A model generated the notes under the pieces. That model was not told the origin of the DNA. It did not search any database and worked only from the letters and a program-made list of their open reading frames with translations. Shown here piece after piece: positions 9,866 through 20,439 of a DNA stretch of 64,000 nt. This DNA comes from Psococerastis gibbosa (taxonomy: Eukaryota; Arthropoda; Insecta; Psocodea; Psocidae): NCBI GenBank assembly GCA_963971405.1, contig OZ020484.1, positions 25,358,001 through 25,422,000 of the forward strand, given 5' to 3'. How positions within the stretch are numbered: position 1 is the stretch's first letter; each line of letters starts with the position of its first letter. Position numbers and translations under genes: made by a program.

Positions 9866-12800
9866 CATCATTCTATTGCTATTGTAATTATATTGAAGCA
9901 TTGAATATTGTACAATAGATCTAGGTAGCATAATATACAGTATAATTTACAATTTGTTGTATTAATAACTACCTACGTACGTACACAACTTCTCAAAAGT
10001 TGTAATCTGGTTAACCACAGTTGTACACTGTTAAAATTGGTTGGCACCAATACAGGGTGTTAATGACTTACTGTTAACTGTATACTAAAGTAATCTGATA
10101 AGTTACAGTAGGTTGCGAAGTATCACGACTTGATAAAACAACTATTAATCTGCCAGAACTTAATTAATTTACCGACTGCGAGAAAAACATTGGATACCAA
10201 ACTTTCAATTTCTCTTGGACGAACGCCAAGATATGTGGAGAAGAGGGGGTGTGAATGAAAGAAAGGGGAGGCCTAAGTAATTAGGGGAGGCCACGTGTGT
10301 GTGCACGTGACCTTGACTACAGCCTGGAAACTCTCCAGACCAGCAAGGTCAATGACCCCAACCGTTCATTAATTGTTTTGCTAGCTCTCGAAATGCCCGC
10401 ACATTTATCTGTAGGCTATTTAATACTGCTGGAACTTTGTGCACTCGCATGGAATGGCAGAATTTGAAATTATGGAACTTCTTGCTTTAGGCTTTTGTCC
10501 ATTGTCCAGTCCAACTCTGTTCATATTTGTGTTAGTTAAACTGTTATTTAGTTATTTGTGGGATACCTTAATACGCCACTGACGCTACCTATGTTAACAC
10601 TTCTCAGAGTAATATTTGGTACTGAACCCAAATTAAACGATGATGGTCTTATATTTTATTTAAAATAATAACAACTTCCTACGTATTTATTTAAGTGAAA
10701 GCTGACTAGATATTTGTCACCCCGAAATCTGTTATTTTTTAATTTAATTTATGTATTAGTTGTAAAGATTTGGTCTATTATAAGTTGCACATTCATATTG
10801 TAGGATGTTTCCAATGTTTGGCGATATAAATTTTCATATTTTATAATTCTTCAAATTTCTGTTCCCTATCAATTTAGTGAAAAATCGCTGCACCGAAACA
10901 ATGAAAAACCCCTTTTAGTACTATTTATGAAATCCATTGCACAACTTGGATAGACCGAATCTTTATTACTTACGCATTGCATTTATTAAAAAATAAATCT
11001 GTTAGATGGGGACAGGTCCCTGTTAACAAAAAAATAAAGCTGTCTCGAAGTTGAAGACTGAACTGTCAACATTTCAAAATATAAGTTGATGGTTTCGACT
11101 CGTTATAATGCATTTGAAAGTGCATTTTTTAGTACCTACATCACGAAATATAACAATATACTGTAAACCCCTATAAACATTTTGCATATATTTTTATTTT
11201 GAAAGTCAACAGACAACCAACCAGAAGTTGCTCGAGACCTTTGCCGCGACTCAGTACCCTACAGCCCGCATAACTGAATTTTTTGGCTCTGGACGGGGAA
11301 AAAATAACATAAAAGTATGTGCAAACACGTGTGGTCTTTGTCTACACATAGAGCAGGGGTAGAGGGGGCAAAGGGGGGAGTAGTAATTGACGACTTTTCC
11401 CTTTGTTTAAAATCCATTTACGTGCCGGCGAGTTCTTCGCAAATGAAAACACGGACATGAGCCCTCATAGCGCTCTCATGGGGCTTTATGGATGGAGGGG
11501 GGATTATTTTGCTATAGACTTTTCCGGTTTTTTGGTTTTTCGCATTTTGAGAGGGTTGTGTTTGTTTCCAGCTGGGTTTTTTTTTATTAAAGGTCCCAAA
11601 TGGTGCACAAGTTATTCATGATGGAATGTCAACGAGCTATAGAGCTGTAGCATCACTAGCAGCTGTCATTGCAGCGAACGATAATGGGGCATATCCAATA
11701 TATATATGTCTCCAGTATGGTAAAATGGTAGAGTAGCCCTTCGGCCTTCGGGCTCGCCTAATATAAAGACTTTTTCATTTCATTTCAAACGATGTCTAAC
11801 AGATTTTGAAACGCTACATTCTACTTTTATTCCCGCGGAAGTGGAGAGTCTACAAACAGACATTTGATCCCTTTCTCTGCCGCTTCTCTTTTTGGCCTAC
11901 CTGCTCTGGAGCAACATAGAATAACATAGGTAGTTTGAGGCCACCATGCATAGAAGTAGGTAAAAACATGGCTGCTACCTTATTCACTCACCAAAGCTTT
12001 TCAAACGATCGTGAGAGCTACCCTGAGTTCCGTTGGCGATAGAAGCCGTGCAGCGTCCCAACATACGATACAACCAGTATATTTTCGTATATTTTCAATA
12101 ACTTTTTCACTTCTTTGAGTATGATTTGAAGGACAGGACATGCCACTTTTTGCTTCTGCAAAACTACGAGTACAGCTTCCCGAAGCTCCCGAATTCACTG
12201 CCACTTCTGCGTCACAAAACTGATTGGATTAAGAATGAGCCTTGCACCGAGTTTGGGGAAGTTAGGGGTGATTCCCGTTTCTCTTGGGGTGACAAAAGTG
12301 TTGAGAGGGTGGGGAGCAGAGGTCGGATAGGGAGGGGGGGGGAGGGGTTCCTTAAGGAAGCCGGAGACAGCCCAAAGAATAATACAGTCATCCATCTTGG
12401 GTACAGAAAGTAAACAGCGACCAAATTACCTAGAGTGCTGGGGTGAATTGTCTCCACAAACATATGACGGGCAACACTCTTGACTCCCTGCATTCCTGTG
12501 GCAGTTTCAAAGAAAAAGTAAACTTTCATCGCGTCAGAACTGAATAATGCTGTTCAACAGACTGAAAATGAGAGTGATTCGTCAGTCTTTCCGTTAATTT
12601 CGGTTCAACACGACCTTTCTGCGCGTTGCTGTTGATGTTGAAAATATTCAGGGCTGCTATTGTTCTGAGATGTTCAGTACTTATCTCTGGGCTATGACCC
12701 ACGAACCCCCTGTAACACGCCAAACTTTTAATATGTCATGTGAACTGCATTGCTAACGGGGACCGTATCCAGTCGTTTCCAAAAAAAAAAATTATGTAAT

Positions 12801-12869
12801 TTATTAATGAAAGTCCATTCTATCCAGTGTTCTAATTCCCCCTGGGCACGGGCATGCTTGCAATTGTCG
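9866..12869. other. No recognisable feature
   Basis: Three kilobases of unassigned sequence. A GC-richer patch at 12000-12530 has overlapping frames on both strands, which is usual for low-stop GC-rich DNA and not for a gene. Purine-rich runs lie at 11350-11380 and 12320-12350. Confidence 0.45.
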
Positions 12870-12941
12870 GGGCTTGTGGTCCAGCGTTTAGACGACGCCA
12901 CGCTTAGGTGTCGATCGTGGGTTCGAATCCCGCCAAGTCCA
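12870..12941 (+). tRNA. tRNA-like sequence, probably a tRNA pseudogene or SINE head
   Basis: It folds as a 72-nt cloverleaf. The acceptor stem GGGCTTG at 12870-12876 pairs with CAAGTCC at 12934-12940, with one G-U pair. The anticodon stem ACGCC pairs with GGTGT around the 7-nt loop ACGCTTA. The T arm is GTGGG-TTCGAAT-CCCGC, with a perfect B box at 12921-12930. The loop places GCT as the anticodon (serine), but position 33 is C where real tRNAs have U, the variable region is only 5 nt whereas tRNA-Ser has a long arm, and the D stem is just 3 bp. A sister copy on the minus strand at 28189-28261 shares the C33 oddity. This suggests a dispersed tRNA-like family and not a working tRNA gene. Confidence 0.6.
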
Positions 12942-13486
12942 GTTTTTTCTATATATCCTCTAATTTCAGTTATGACGCGAGGAGGTTACCTCTTCAACTA
13001 AAGTTAATTTAAATATAAAGAGCGGTAGCATCCGGAATTTCGACCTCTGACATGACCAAAGAACAAGACAAAAACGGTTTCTGGGTGTCTGTGCTGGCAC
13101 TGTGGGCAGGTTACTTCAAATAATTGAACATCTCACCTCCTTGTGCATATTTGCCTTTACTCTCGAGACGGCTCATATATGATTCGTAAGAGAGTCCTTA
13201 CTATCCACTAAAATATGCTAATACACCACTTTTGTATTTCAGGTAAGGCATTTGACTTGTGATCTTTCTCGACACGCTCATCATCTGTGCTGCCTTATGT
13301 GGACGATGTGTCGTCAAACATTGGGACGTGACGCTACCGGTAGGCTTACGCGTTGAATGAACGGTAAGGTATGCGCGCGGAGTACAGTAGTTTAAATTGT
13401 ACGTAGACCGAATTAAACTGCAAGACCCAACTATACAAAAATAGAATAGGTTGTGCCTACTGCCTAGCCATAAGCTATGTATTACC
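12942..13486. other. No recognisable feature
   Basis: Single-copy-looking sequence between the tRNA-like element and the MITE cluster. The 109-codon minus-strand frame across 13201-13530 runs into the adjacent transposon end and is not convincing. Confidence 0.45.
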
Positions 13487-13494
13487 AATGGCGG

Positions 13495-13752
13495 CAGTGC
13501 CGGATTAACCCCTGTGTGGGCCGTGGGCACAAGATATGTGGGGGCCGAGGGTGAATACTCTGTCTACCAACATTGTAGCAAAAAAAAAATCGTTTAATTT
13601 CCTGCCAATTTCAAAACTTTGTTTGGAAATTGCTTCCAACTATCAATTTTTTTTTTAAAGAAAAAGTATCGTTTATGGGGGCCGGAATTTTAGGCATTTT
13701 TGAGGGGGCCGTGGGCCTGTTCCCCAAGTGCCCATGGGTTAATCCGGCACTG
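13495..13752. mobile_element. hAT-type MITE, 258 bp, perfect 8-bp target-site duplication
   Basis: A non-autonomous DNA transposon. The terminal inverted repeats are CAGTGCCGGATTAACCC at the left and its complement GGGTTAATCCGGCACTG at the right. The flanking direct repeat AATGGCGG at 13487-13494 and 13753-13760 is perfect. An 8-bp duplication and ends that begin CAG are the hallmarks of the hAT superfamily. The interior encodes nothing and holds gggggccg/ggggccgtggg motifs. The perfect duplication suggests a fairly recent insertion. Confidence 0.93.
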
Positions 13753-13933
13753 AATGGCGGTGAATTATAGGGAAAAATGGCAAAGGTAGCATTTCCACAT
13801 TATCTTGTAGGACTCCAACATAAAGAAAAGAAAATAGCGGCAAATGAAAAACAAATGAACAATTTTGTATTACCCATAGACAATATATAGGTATTACCGT
13901 ACATAATATTTTGGAACATCAGTAACATCTGCC

Positions 13934-14319
13934 CATAGATTTTAATAGTATTACTAGATAGCGAACTCCCATGCTCTCTGTAGGGAGTGTTGTGAAGCCA
14001 TCCGCCATTGCTATAAGTGGATAGAAAGAACGGAAAGAACGCAAAGTACCTGTTCTTAAATGGGTACTTCTCGACGAAATAAATTGTATCTTGATTTAAT
14101 TTCAGTTATTATTGTCTTTAATGTGACTATTGATTAAAATCCACTGAAAATAAACTGAAAGATTGAACTTTTGAAAGTAATTTTCACAGAAAATATTAGG
14201 AAATCTCATAAGAACTCAAGGTGTAGATGAATGTAAACAACGTTTTCTATTCAGCAATGGCGGCTGGCTTCAAAATATGCAGGGGAGTTCGCTATCTAGT
14301 ATTATTATTAAAATCTATG
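13934..14319. mobile_element. MITE, 386 bp, long terminal inverted repeats, perfect 8-bp duplication
   Basis: The left arm starts CATAGATTTTAATA and runs through CTAGATAGCGAACTCCC. The right arm at about 14278-14319 is its near-perfect complement over about 40 bp. An inner block extends the pairing: gaagccatccgccattgct near 13995 against agcaatggcggctggcttc near 14255. The 8-bp direct repeat CATCTGCC at 13926-13933 and 14320-14327 is perfect. An 8-bp duplication fits hAT or P-like mobilisation. No transposase is present, so it must have moved in trans. Confidence 0.93.
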
Positions 14320-14811
14320 CATCTGCCTTCATCTTTTGAGAAGAGAGACATTATAAACGGCGACTAGAGGGCCAAGGCCCTCCCCCTCCCCCTCCACCAA
14401 TGTATTTTCCTAATGACCCCTTATTCTTAGACACGTGTCTTAGAAAAAATGGTGTTTACATCACAAAGCTTGACCAAAACAATTAAATGACACAAACCCA
14501 ACAGATGTTCGAGAGCAAAGTGGAGTGTTTACAATTACAACCCAGCCGAGAAGAACGGATACTTATTTACTTAACGTGTCCGGGCCTAGGACACGTTCGT
14601 CGCTTGGCCCGGTGGTGGAAGGATTGGCCGACGGGATAATTCCCGCCGTTACCACGGACGCCCGATCGCTCATAAGCGCAATCTTCGGGGAGGCTCCTTC
14701 CTAACCTTACCTAAGGAACGGATGATACGCCTTACAACATCATTAAAAAATTTTGACGTGGCTCACTGGCTTTATACTGACTGTCAGTTCCCCAAATTGT
14801 GACATCAGCAG
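14320..14811. other. No recognisable feature
   Basis: Spacer within the MITE cluster. A GC-rich block at 14575-14700 (gtgtccgggcctaggacacg opens a small inverted repeat) stands out in composition, but I cannot name it. Confidence 0.4.
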
Positions 14812-15086
14812 CCAGCAGCTTGATCGAGGCAATTATAATACCGGGGTTAAATAAATACCCTAGGATTATAACTGTAAACAAACAAATTTTGAATAGCACT
14901 TTCCATTACAAAATTATCTTGTTTACAATTTTACTACCAGGGGATTAAATAAATACCCTAGGATTATAACTGTAAACAAACAAATTTTTAATAGCACTTT
15001 CCATTATAAAATTATCTTGTTTACATTTTTAATACCAGGGAATTAAATAAACCCCGGTATTATAATCGCCATGATCAGCCTGCTGG
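14812..15086. mobile_element. MITE with internal 98-bp tandem duplication
   Basis: Terminal inverted repeats of about 35 bp centre on ATTATAATACCGGGGTT at the left and its complement AACCCCGGTATTATAAT at the right (15051-15067). Inside, a 98-bp unit is tandemly duplicated: ttaaataaataccctagg starts at 14847 and again at 14945, each followed by a gtaaacaaacaaattttnaat block and a caaaattatcttgtttac-like block. Related copies are at 37885-38113 and, decayed, at 4164-4315. I could not define the target-site duplication. Superfamily unknown. Confidence 0.85.
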
Positions 15087-15391
15087 AGAAGGAAAATAAT
15101 GGGTATTTCACTAAATCATTCAATCGTAAGATCATAATCAGGGCTATGATTCGCAAAATCGCAAGCCGGAAACTCGTACAGCTAACTTTATTAAGCCACC
15201 GTCCTTATTAATTATGGTTTATAGTAGAATTCTATATAGAAGGGATGGGGCATTCGCATCCCACCAAAAATATATTTTTTTTTAATTTCCGTGGGCCCCT
15301 GCCACGTCTCCTATGACAAGTCATTGACAAGGCGTAGCCCCAGGTTTCAAATAATATCTTTGGTGGGCTCGAATGTCCCATCTTTCTAGTG

Positions 15392-15701
15392 CAGGTTCCC
15401 AACCTTTTTTTGTCCGTGGTCCACTAAATTATTTTATGATTTTCCGTGGACCACCACGGGGCTGTCACAGGATGACCAAGATCAAGTAGTTTGTGCCTAC
15501 AATTAGCCTACGTGCTAATATTTGATTAAATGTTTGGGACTGAATGACTGATATCGGTTAGATTTTATAGTTCAGTGCCAAGACTTATTGTATTTTACTT
15601 CTAATTTCCAATAACTCTGTCAATAGCTGTTTTATTTTCTTATTTCTTACTTTGCTCTGTGGACCACCGGTGGTCCTCAGAGCAAAGTTTGGGAACCCCT
15701 G
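15392..15701. mobile_element. hAT-type MITE, 310 bp, imperfect 8-bp duplication
   Basis: It opens CAGGTTCCCAACCTTTTTT and closes GGGAACCCCTG, close to the common hAT end CAGGGGTTCCCAA. The flanks TTCTAGTG at 15384-15391 and CTCTAGTA at 15702-15709 agree at 6 of 8 positions, as expected for an aged duplication. The subterminal block gtggtccac / gtggaccac near both ends is typical of this kind of element. It has no coding content. Confidence 0.85.
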
Positions 15702-16074
15702 CTCTAGTAGATGAGAGACCAACGAGAACATGCAAAAGTTGACTTGTTAGTGGGGGGCAACCTGTGTCGCTAACGTAAACTGACATACGGGTGCGACGCG
15801 CGACGTTTTGACACGGTCCAGGAGGTCTACACACTTTCAACTTGCCGTGCTTAGCGTATGGGACGCGATACAAACCTAATTTTGTTAAGCAGCCGCGGTT
15901 TAGGCGCAGCTGGGCGCCTGCTGCCCCGCGACTAACATATTAAATGAGTGGCAGTCTCCCGTCTGCACCATAGCCTTGTAAAATCTAGACAGCTGTGTTT
16001 TGTTATGATCCTGGTTTGCAGTATAAATTTTGGATCAACGTAAATGGTAATTTCCGAGCTAAGCATTAAACAGT
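15702..16074. other. No recognisable feature
   Basis: GC-richer spacer (15720-15960) with an open minus-strand frame of 77 codons that extends into the adjacent MITE and shows no motif. Confidence 0.45.
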
Positions 16075-16183
16075 CAAGACATGTAGATTAGTGGTACGAA
16101 CTCTGACTTTCACCCGAAAGGTTGTTGGTTCGCGTCCCACATTACCTAAATTTTGGCCATGCTTCGGAGGTCATGTAAAGCAG
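16075..16183 (+). mobile_element. tRNA-derived SINE head, copy 2, joined to an R repeat
   Basis: The tRNA-like head and the first part of the body match the other SINE copies (ttcacccgaaaggttgttgg, then catgcttcggaggtcatgta). The B box is mutated to GGTTCGCGTCC. After cagacctgcc the usual SINE body and TTTA tail are missing and the sequence continues directly as an R-family repeat. This is either a chimeric element or an insertion that replaced the 3' half. Confidence 0.85.
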
Positions 16184-16383
16184 ACCTGCCAACGACACCA
16201 TTGGTTTTCGGAAATTATTGGTATTGCTTCGGAATGAAATCCTAGCCATCGGCAAACTGGTTCGCTCCTCGATATCAGCCCACACTCACTACAAGTGGCA
16301 ATAGACAAGCTCAGACATGCTTGCCACTGACATTGTAACAGGTGTTAGCACGACCTAACCAAGTATGGGAACGAGTCCCAGTA
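16184..16383 (-). repeat. R-family repeat, reverse orientation
   Basis: This is the complement of the family consensus: gccaacgacaccattggttt, then catcggcaaactggtt, then gatatcagcccacactcac, then cttgccactgacattgtaac. It begins at the exact point where the SINE at 16075-16183 loses its normal body. The far end, gggaacgagtccca, looks like a worn B box, which raises the possibility that R is itself a SINE-like unit. Confidence 0.75.
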
Positions 16384-17332
16384 ATAAGTACAAAGTAAAC
16401 ATTTTATTATAAGTTTGTAAATTATTCTAGTGGTTTAAAAATAAATAAAACCTGACATAGTTGCGCGATATCATATTGTTAAAATAATACGTTTCTTTGT
16501 GCCGCTGCAATAGCTTAATAGCCTATAATCGACTGTATTTCAGTATTTTATACGCTCACTCTTGTTAACTTACCCTGTGAATTACTTAAACCATTTAAAT
16601 ATGGCATTAAAACTAACGCACTCCAAAGCAGACGGCATTCAACTGGTATGTCATGTTGGCCCCAACACCACACAGAAAAAAATGTTCCGCCTGCGTCTAG
16701 CATATGCATCAATGAACTGCAATAATTAATCTCTGTTGACAAACAATCTCTTATTTAATTCTTAATGCTCTTAATTTCCCGTAGGCCTATAAGTCAATTT
16801 ACATTAATTTGGGTGTATTTAGGGCAATTTACGCTAATTCCCGGAATATTAATTCTTTAGTGTTGGTGCTATGGCTGCAGCCTATAGCGAATTCCTCCTT
16901 ATCAGCCTACTTAAGTTATGGATCCTAAAGCTTTTCATCAGTCTACTGAACTGTCTAGGTATTGTACAGCTATGGCTCGTACCTATGACTCAGCACCAAC
17001 AGTCCTCAAACACTCAACTATGTTTCCCCACAGTCGAACAAAGGCCTGAAATTCCATTGTTTGCCGTAGGTAGGCCCCAGAGCCCGCCTCCGACGCATAA
17101 ACTGTGTGATTGGAGCCCATTCAGTGGTGATTCCCTTATTTTTCGGGACCGATTCACCTATACACTTTTTTCTACCGCCGAACCTGGCGCCTGACGCTTG
17201 CCCACTGATTGGGCTAATCACATTTCTATAGTTCGTTAGGTTTGAAATTAAATTAAATTTCTTTTCTGAGGATTCCTCTTTTTTTTCACCTTTGACCTGG
17301 TTCTTCAGGGTGAAATATGGTATTTTGGTTGA
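16384..17332. other. No recognisable feature
   Basis: Unassigned. The stretch 16560-16860 shares scattered motifs with 37500-37660 (agcatatgcaacactg-like and a ctctgttgaga-like block), so an old repeat may be present. It is too weak to delimit. Confidence 0.4.
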
Positions 17333-17478
17333 GGCCTGGACGGATCTGGGCCCAGGATTTCATAGGGGAACAACAGTTAGCACTGGGCTCAGGCCCTTAA
17401 AAATGGGCCTGGACGGATCTGGGCCCAGGATTTCATAGGGGAACAACAGTTAGCACTGGGCTCAGGCCCTTACAAATG
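17333..17478. repeat. 73-bp tandem duplication
   Basis: Two adjacent units of 73 bp begin GGCCTGGACGGATCTGGGCC at 17333 and 17406 and end around ggctcaggccctta. They are almost identical, with one a/c difference near the unit ends, so the duplication is young. Confidence 0.95.
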
Positions 17479-17918
17479 GGAGCCCTTTATTTTCAATTTT
17501 TAGTTTAATAATGAAGAACAATGTTTCTGTGATTATGAAAAAAAAGTAGGCCTATTCAACTACTACTTAACGAAATGTAGCTACAAAGTTCTATTCCCCT
17601 TCATTCCTTCTTAAAGGAGGGGTTTTTAAATAGCTTGTAAACAAGAAATGACCGTAGGTTTTAACTAATTAATTTCTCGTCCCACAGCCGCAAAGTTGTT
17701 AAAAGGGTCAAATGAAAAATGCATAAAAGGTGAAAGCTTTCGGAGAAAATTTAAAAATCTCATCTGGAATATGAACGAGAAATTAATTAATTTCGTCATA
17801 AACACACAGCCATTCAATGTCATCAAATAATTTTGAAATTTGTCCCTTAATCAGCTGTACAAGCTTTTTTTCTGCGTGCATTATACATTCTTATTCAAAT
17901 TGGCATTTTCTCAATGCC
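17479..17918. other. No recognisable feature
   Basis: AT-rich spacer between the 73-bp duplication and the small MITE. No repeats or motifs seen. Confidence 0.45.
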
Positions 17919-18039
17919 TAAGGCGACTATTCCACTTGTCAATTTTTCTTCAATAATTGAAGAAATTTTTTCTTTCTCTTTACTCGTCAATTATTGATGC
18001 ATAAATGACGGAATATTGACAAGTGGAATAGCCCCCTTA
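17919..18039. mobile_element. Small MITE, 121 bp
   Basis: Inverted arms TAAGGCGACTATTCCACTTG at the left and the complement of GGGGGCTATTCCACTTGTCA at the right pair over about 24 bp with a few mismatches. Inside is a second short inverted pair around tcaataattga / tcaattattga. No target-site duplication is obvious, so the class is open. Confidence 0.75.
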
Positions 18040-19665
18040 CGCTCAGCCTACTATTTTTGCTATCAGTACTATATGCAGTTAATGTAAAAAAAAAAAAAAA
18101 AAAAATTCTAAGCACTACCTAAAAATATTTGTCAATCACTCCTTACAAAAGGGCTAGATGCTTAGCAGTTAGTAAGAGATTTAGAATTTCATTTAAAAAA
18201 AAGGAAATAAACCGTAAGCAGTTTTACATCGTTAAAAACCCCACTCGAGCCCTAAATATTTAATTACGTTGCGGCTTTATAGCTATACAACCTGTCGTAG
18301 AATAGGCAGTAAAAACTTGTTTTTCGATTCCCAGGATCGTTTGTTAAAATGAAAGAGGGTGGTTTGATACGCATCCCTTACTACGAGAAATCCGACATTT
18401 ATTTGAAAGTTAAAAGGACACGGAATGGTAGGGGCCCGCACTCCCCCGGGAGTAAAAAAGGTTTGGGTGATGACGTGAGGGTGGCGATGTCACCGAGCCA
18501 CCACCAATACCCATAGCGAAGGTTATTCCATAAGTAAAGGGTGGGAAACGATGGCAAATCACGCTATTTTGTGCCTACAATATTATTGTTTTTTTATTTC
18601 TGAAAACGACAGTACTTATCTTTTAAACTTGAGTAACTAAAAAAGTTTTTAACTTGAGAAGAGCTCCAAAATTATTTATTGCATCCACTACAAGCGAACA
18701 CGATAATAAGCCAGTGGCGACATAATATACTTTTTGTCAACCTCTAAGAAGAATGGGCACGGTGCGGACTGGAAACGACTTTTGGGAACTTCTTAAGGAT
18801 ATCACGCCCATAATGTTTATAATATACTGTATGTTTAGGTTTATTTTTTATTTTTAATTATAATATTATAATATATACTAGTATTATAGCATACCTACCC
18901 GCCTTAACCTTAGAAATAGTCACCAATGCTTAATTGACGACTCTTCGTCTAAGACTATTGGTTTTCTATTCAATTTCGAAAATCTCATCTAAATTTTAAA
19001 AGCGATGTGAAATAAAAGCGAGAACGTGATATTTATCAGTGTTTCTAATACTCTCTGTTTCGTCTAGAAGCAAGTACTGCCTTTTGTATATACTGGCGTA
19101 TTAGGCCTTGAACTATCTAAAGATAAAAAAACGGGGTCTTGAATTGCCAAAAAAAGAAAATTGTCCCTCAAAATACCGAGTTCGGATTATATATATAAAA
19201 AAAAACAGGAATATTTGGAATTTTAGTCATGTGTTGGGCTTTTATCCACGTTCCCTGGAATCCCCCGAGGGCCTTGCTGTCCTTTTAGTTTCGAAGGTAC
19301 AGGAAATGAAAATAATTCTTCTTGGATCTGTCTGTAGAATACCCTGGAGAGTCCTACTTGCCCCAATGCACTGCTGCATCGCGAAATATTGTAGTTTTTA
19401 CTTCTTTTTGTTTTTTGTTAAGTTCAGAGTGTTTTAGTCACAGTGCTGTTTTATTAATACAGCATATGTAATTTCATCACAAATACATGATGGCAATATC
19501 AAATAATACGAGAGGCTCTCACATAAAATGTAAAATTAATTTTTATTTTTTGTCTCATGGGACCTACTACAGCTTAAATATAGGCATCTACTATTAGTTG
19601 TGTTTGGTACAGCTATATTACCATTATTATTTATGGACGTAGTGATCCATTGAACCGTACCCTGC
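18040..19665. other. No recognisable feature; 20-nt poly(A) at 18086-18105
   Basis: The poly(A) run at 18086-18105 may mark the end of an old retrotransposed sequence, but nothing upstream of it is recognisable. The 109-codon frame at 19108-19437 shows no family motif. Confidence 0.45.
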
Positions 19666-20030
19666 CAACGATCCCATTGGTTTTGGTATTGGTATTGTTT
19701 ACCTATGAATCTTGGCAGTTAGCAAACTGGTTAAAAAATTGCAGTTATATTTTCCACATTCACTTTGTAATACTTCGTCACAGTAAATAAAATAAAATAA
19801 CTTTGTCAAGTATTACTAAAGTATATTAAAAGTGACCGGTTTCGGCTTTAAGGCCATCGTCAGGCTACAGACATACAACACTACATAAATTGACAAGTAT
19901 CACATCCTCGATGTCAACCCACACTGACTACCAATGACAATGGAGATGCTTAGACATGCTTACCATTGGCATTGTAACAGGCGTGACACGTTAGCTGTAC
20001 CACCAAGTACGGGGGCGAGTCAGGGGTAAA
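19666..20030 (-). repeat. R-family repeat interrupted by a 174-bp insertion
   Basis: The R family is recognisable on both sides of a break: gccaacgatcccattggttt to tagcaaactggtt at the left, and cctcgatgtcaacccacact to cttaccattggcattgtaac at the right. Comparison with 16184-16383 places the foreign block at about 19732-19905. Confidence 0.75.
19732..19905 (-). mobile_element. Penelope-like or hammerhead-bearing retroelement fragment
   Basis: This insertion within an R repeat contains, on the minus strand at 19829-19863, CTGACGA, then the hairpin tggccttaaagcc, then GAAAC, then cggtc. This order is the conserved core of a type I hammerhead self-cleaving ribozyme (CUGANGA - stem II - GAAA - short stem III - GUC). 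Hammerheads with very short stem III are known in Penelope-like retroelements and related non-autonomous elements, and this motif recurs in arthropod repeats. Stem II (ggc/gcc) and stem III are visible. A convincing stem I is not, so activity is doubtful. Confidence 0.55.
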
Positions 20031-20054
20031 GCTATATACATGTGAGTATAGAGT

Positions 20055-20274
20055 CAGGACCTGTAGAGTAGTGGTAAAGACCCCGACTTCCACCCGAAAG
20101 GTTATTGGTTCGAGTCCCACACTTGCTGCATTTTCTGGCCATGCTTCGGAGGGCATGTAAAGCTGGCGGTCCCGGGCTTTCCTGGTTGAGTGTAAGAGAG
20201 GGCTTATAGCCCTAACTCCGCCAGGTTGGCTTAGTAATAGAACAAAAAAAAATCAATATTTATTTATTTATTAA
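20055..20274 (+). mobile_element. tRNA-derived SINE, copy 3
   Basis: Full-length by comparison with copy 1: an A-box-like gtagagtagtggtaaag, a perfect B box in ttggttcgagtccc, a catgcttcggagggcatgta block, a cttatagccctaactccgc block, then gaacaaaaaaaaa and a TTTA-repeat tail. I could not find a clear target-site duplication. An R-family repeat ends just upstream. Confidence 0.9.
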
Positions 20275-20439
20275 TTATATGAATTTTATATTGTTAAAGA
20301 ATGTATAAAAATTATATTAACAACTAATACCACATGAAAGCTTGTAGATTCGTGTCCCATACTGTCACTTACAGCATACGATATATGGTGGATTCCATAG
20401 AGCGAAGAGTGGAGAGCAAGCAGCTGCAATAGTTTGTTG

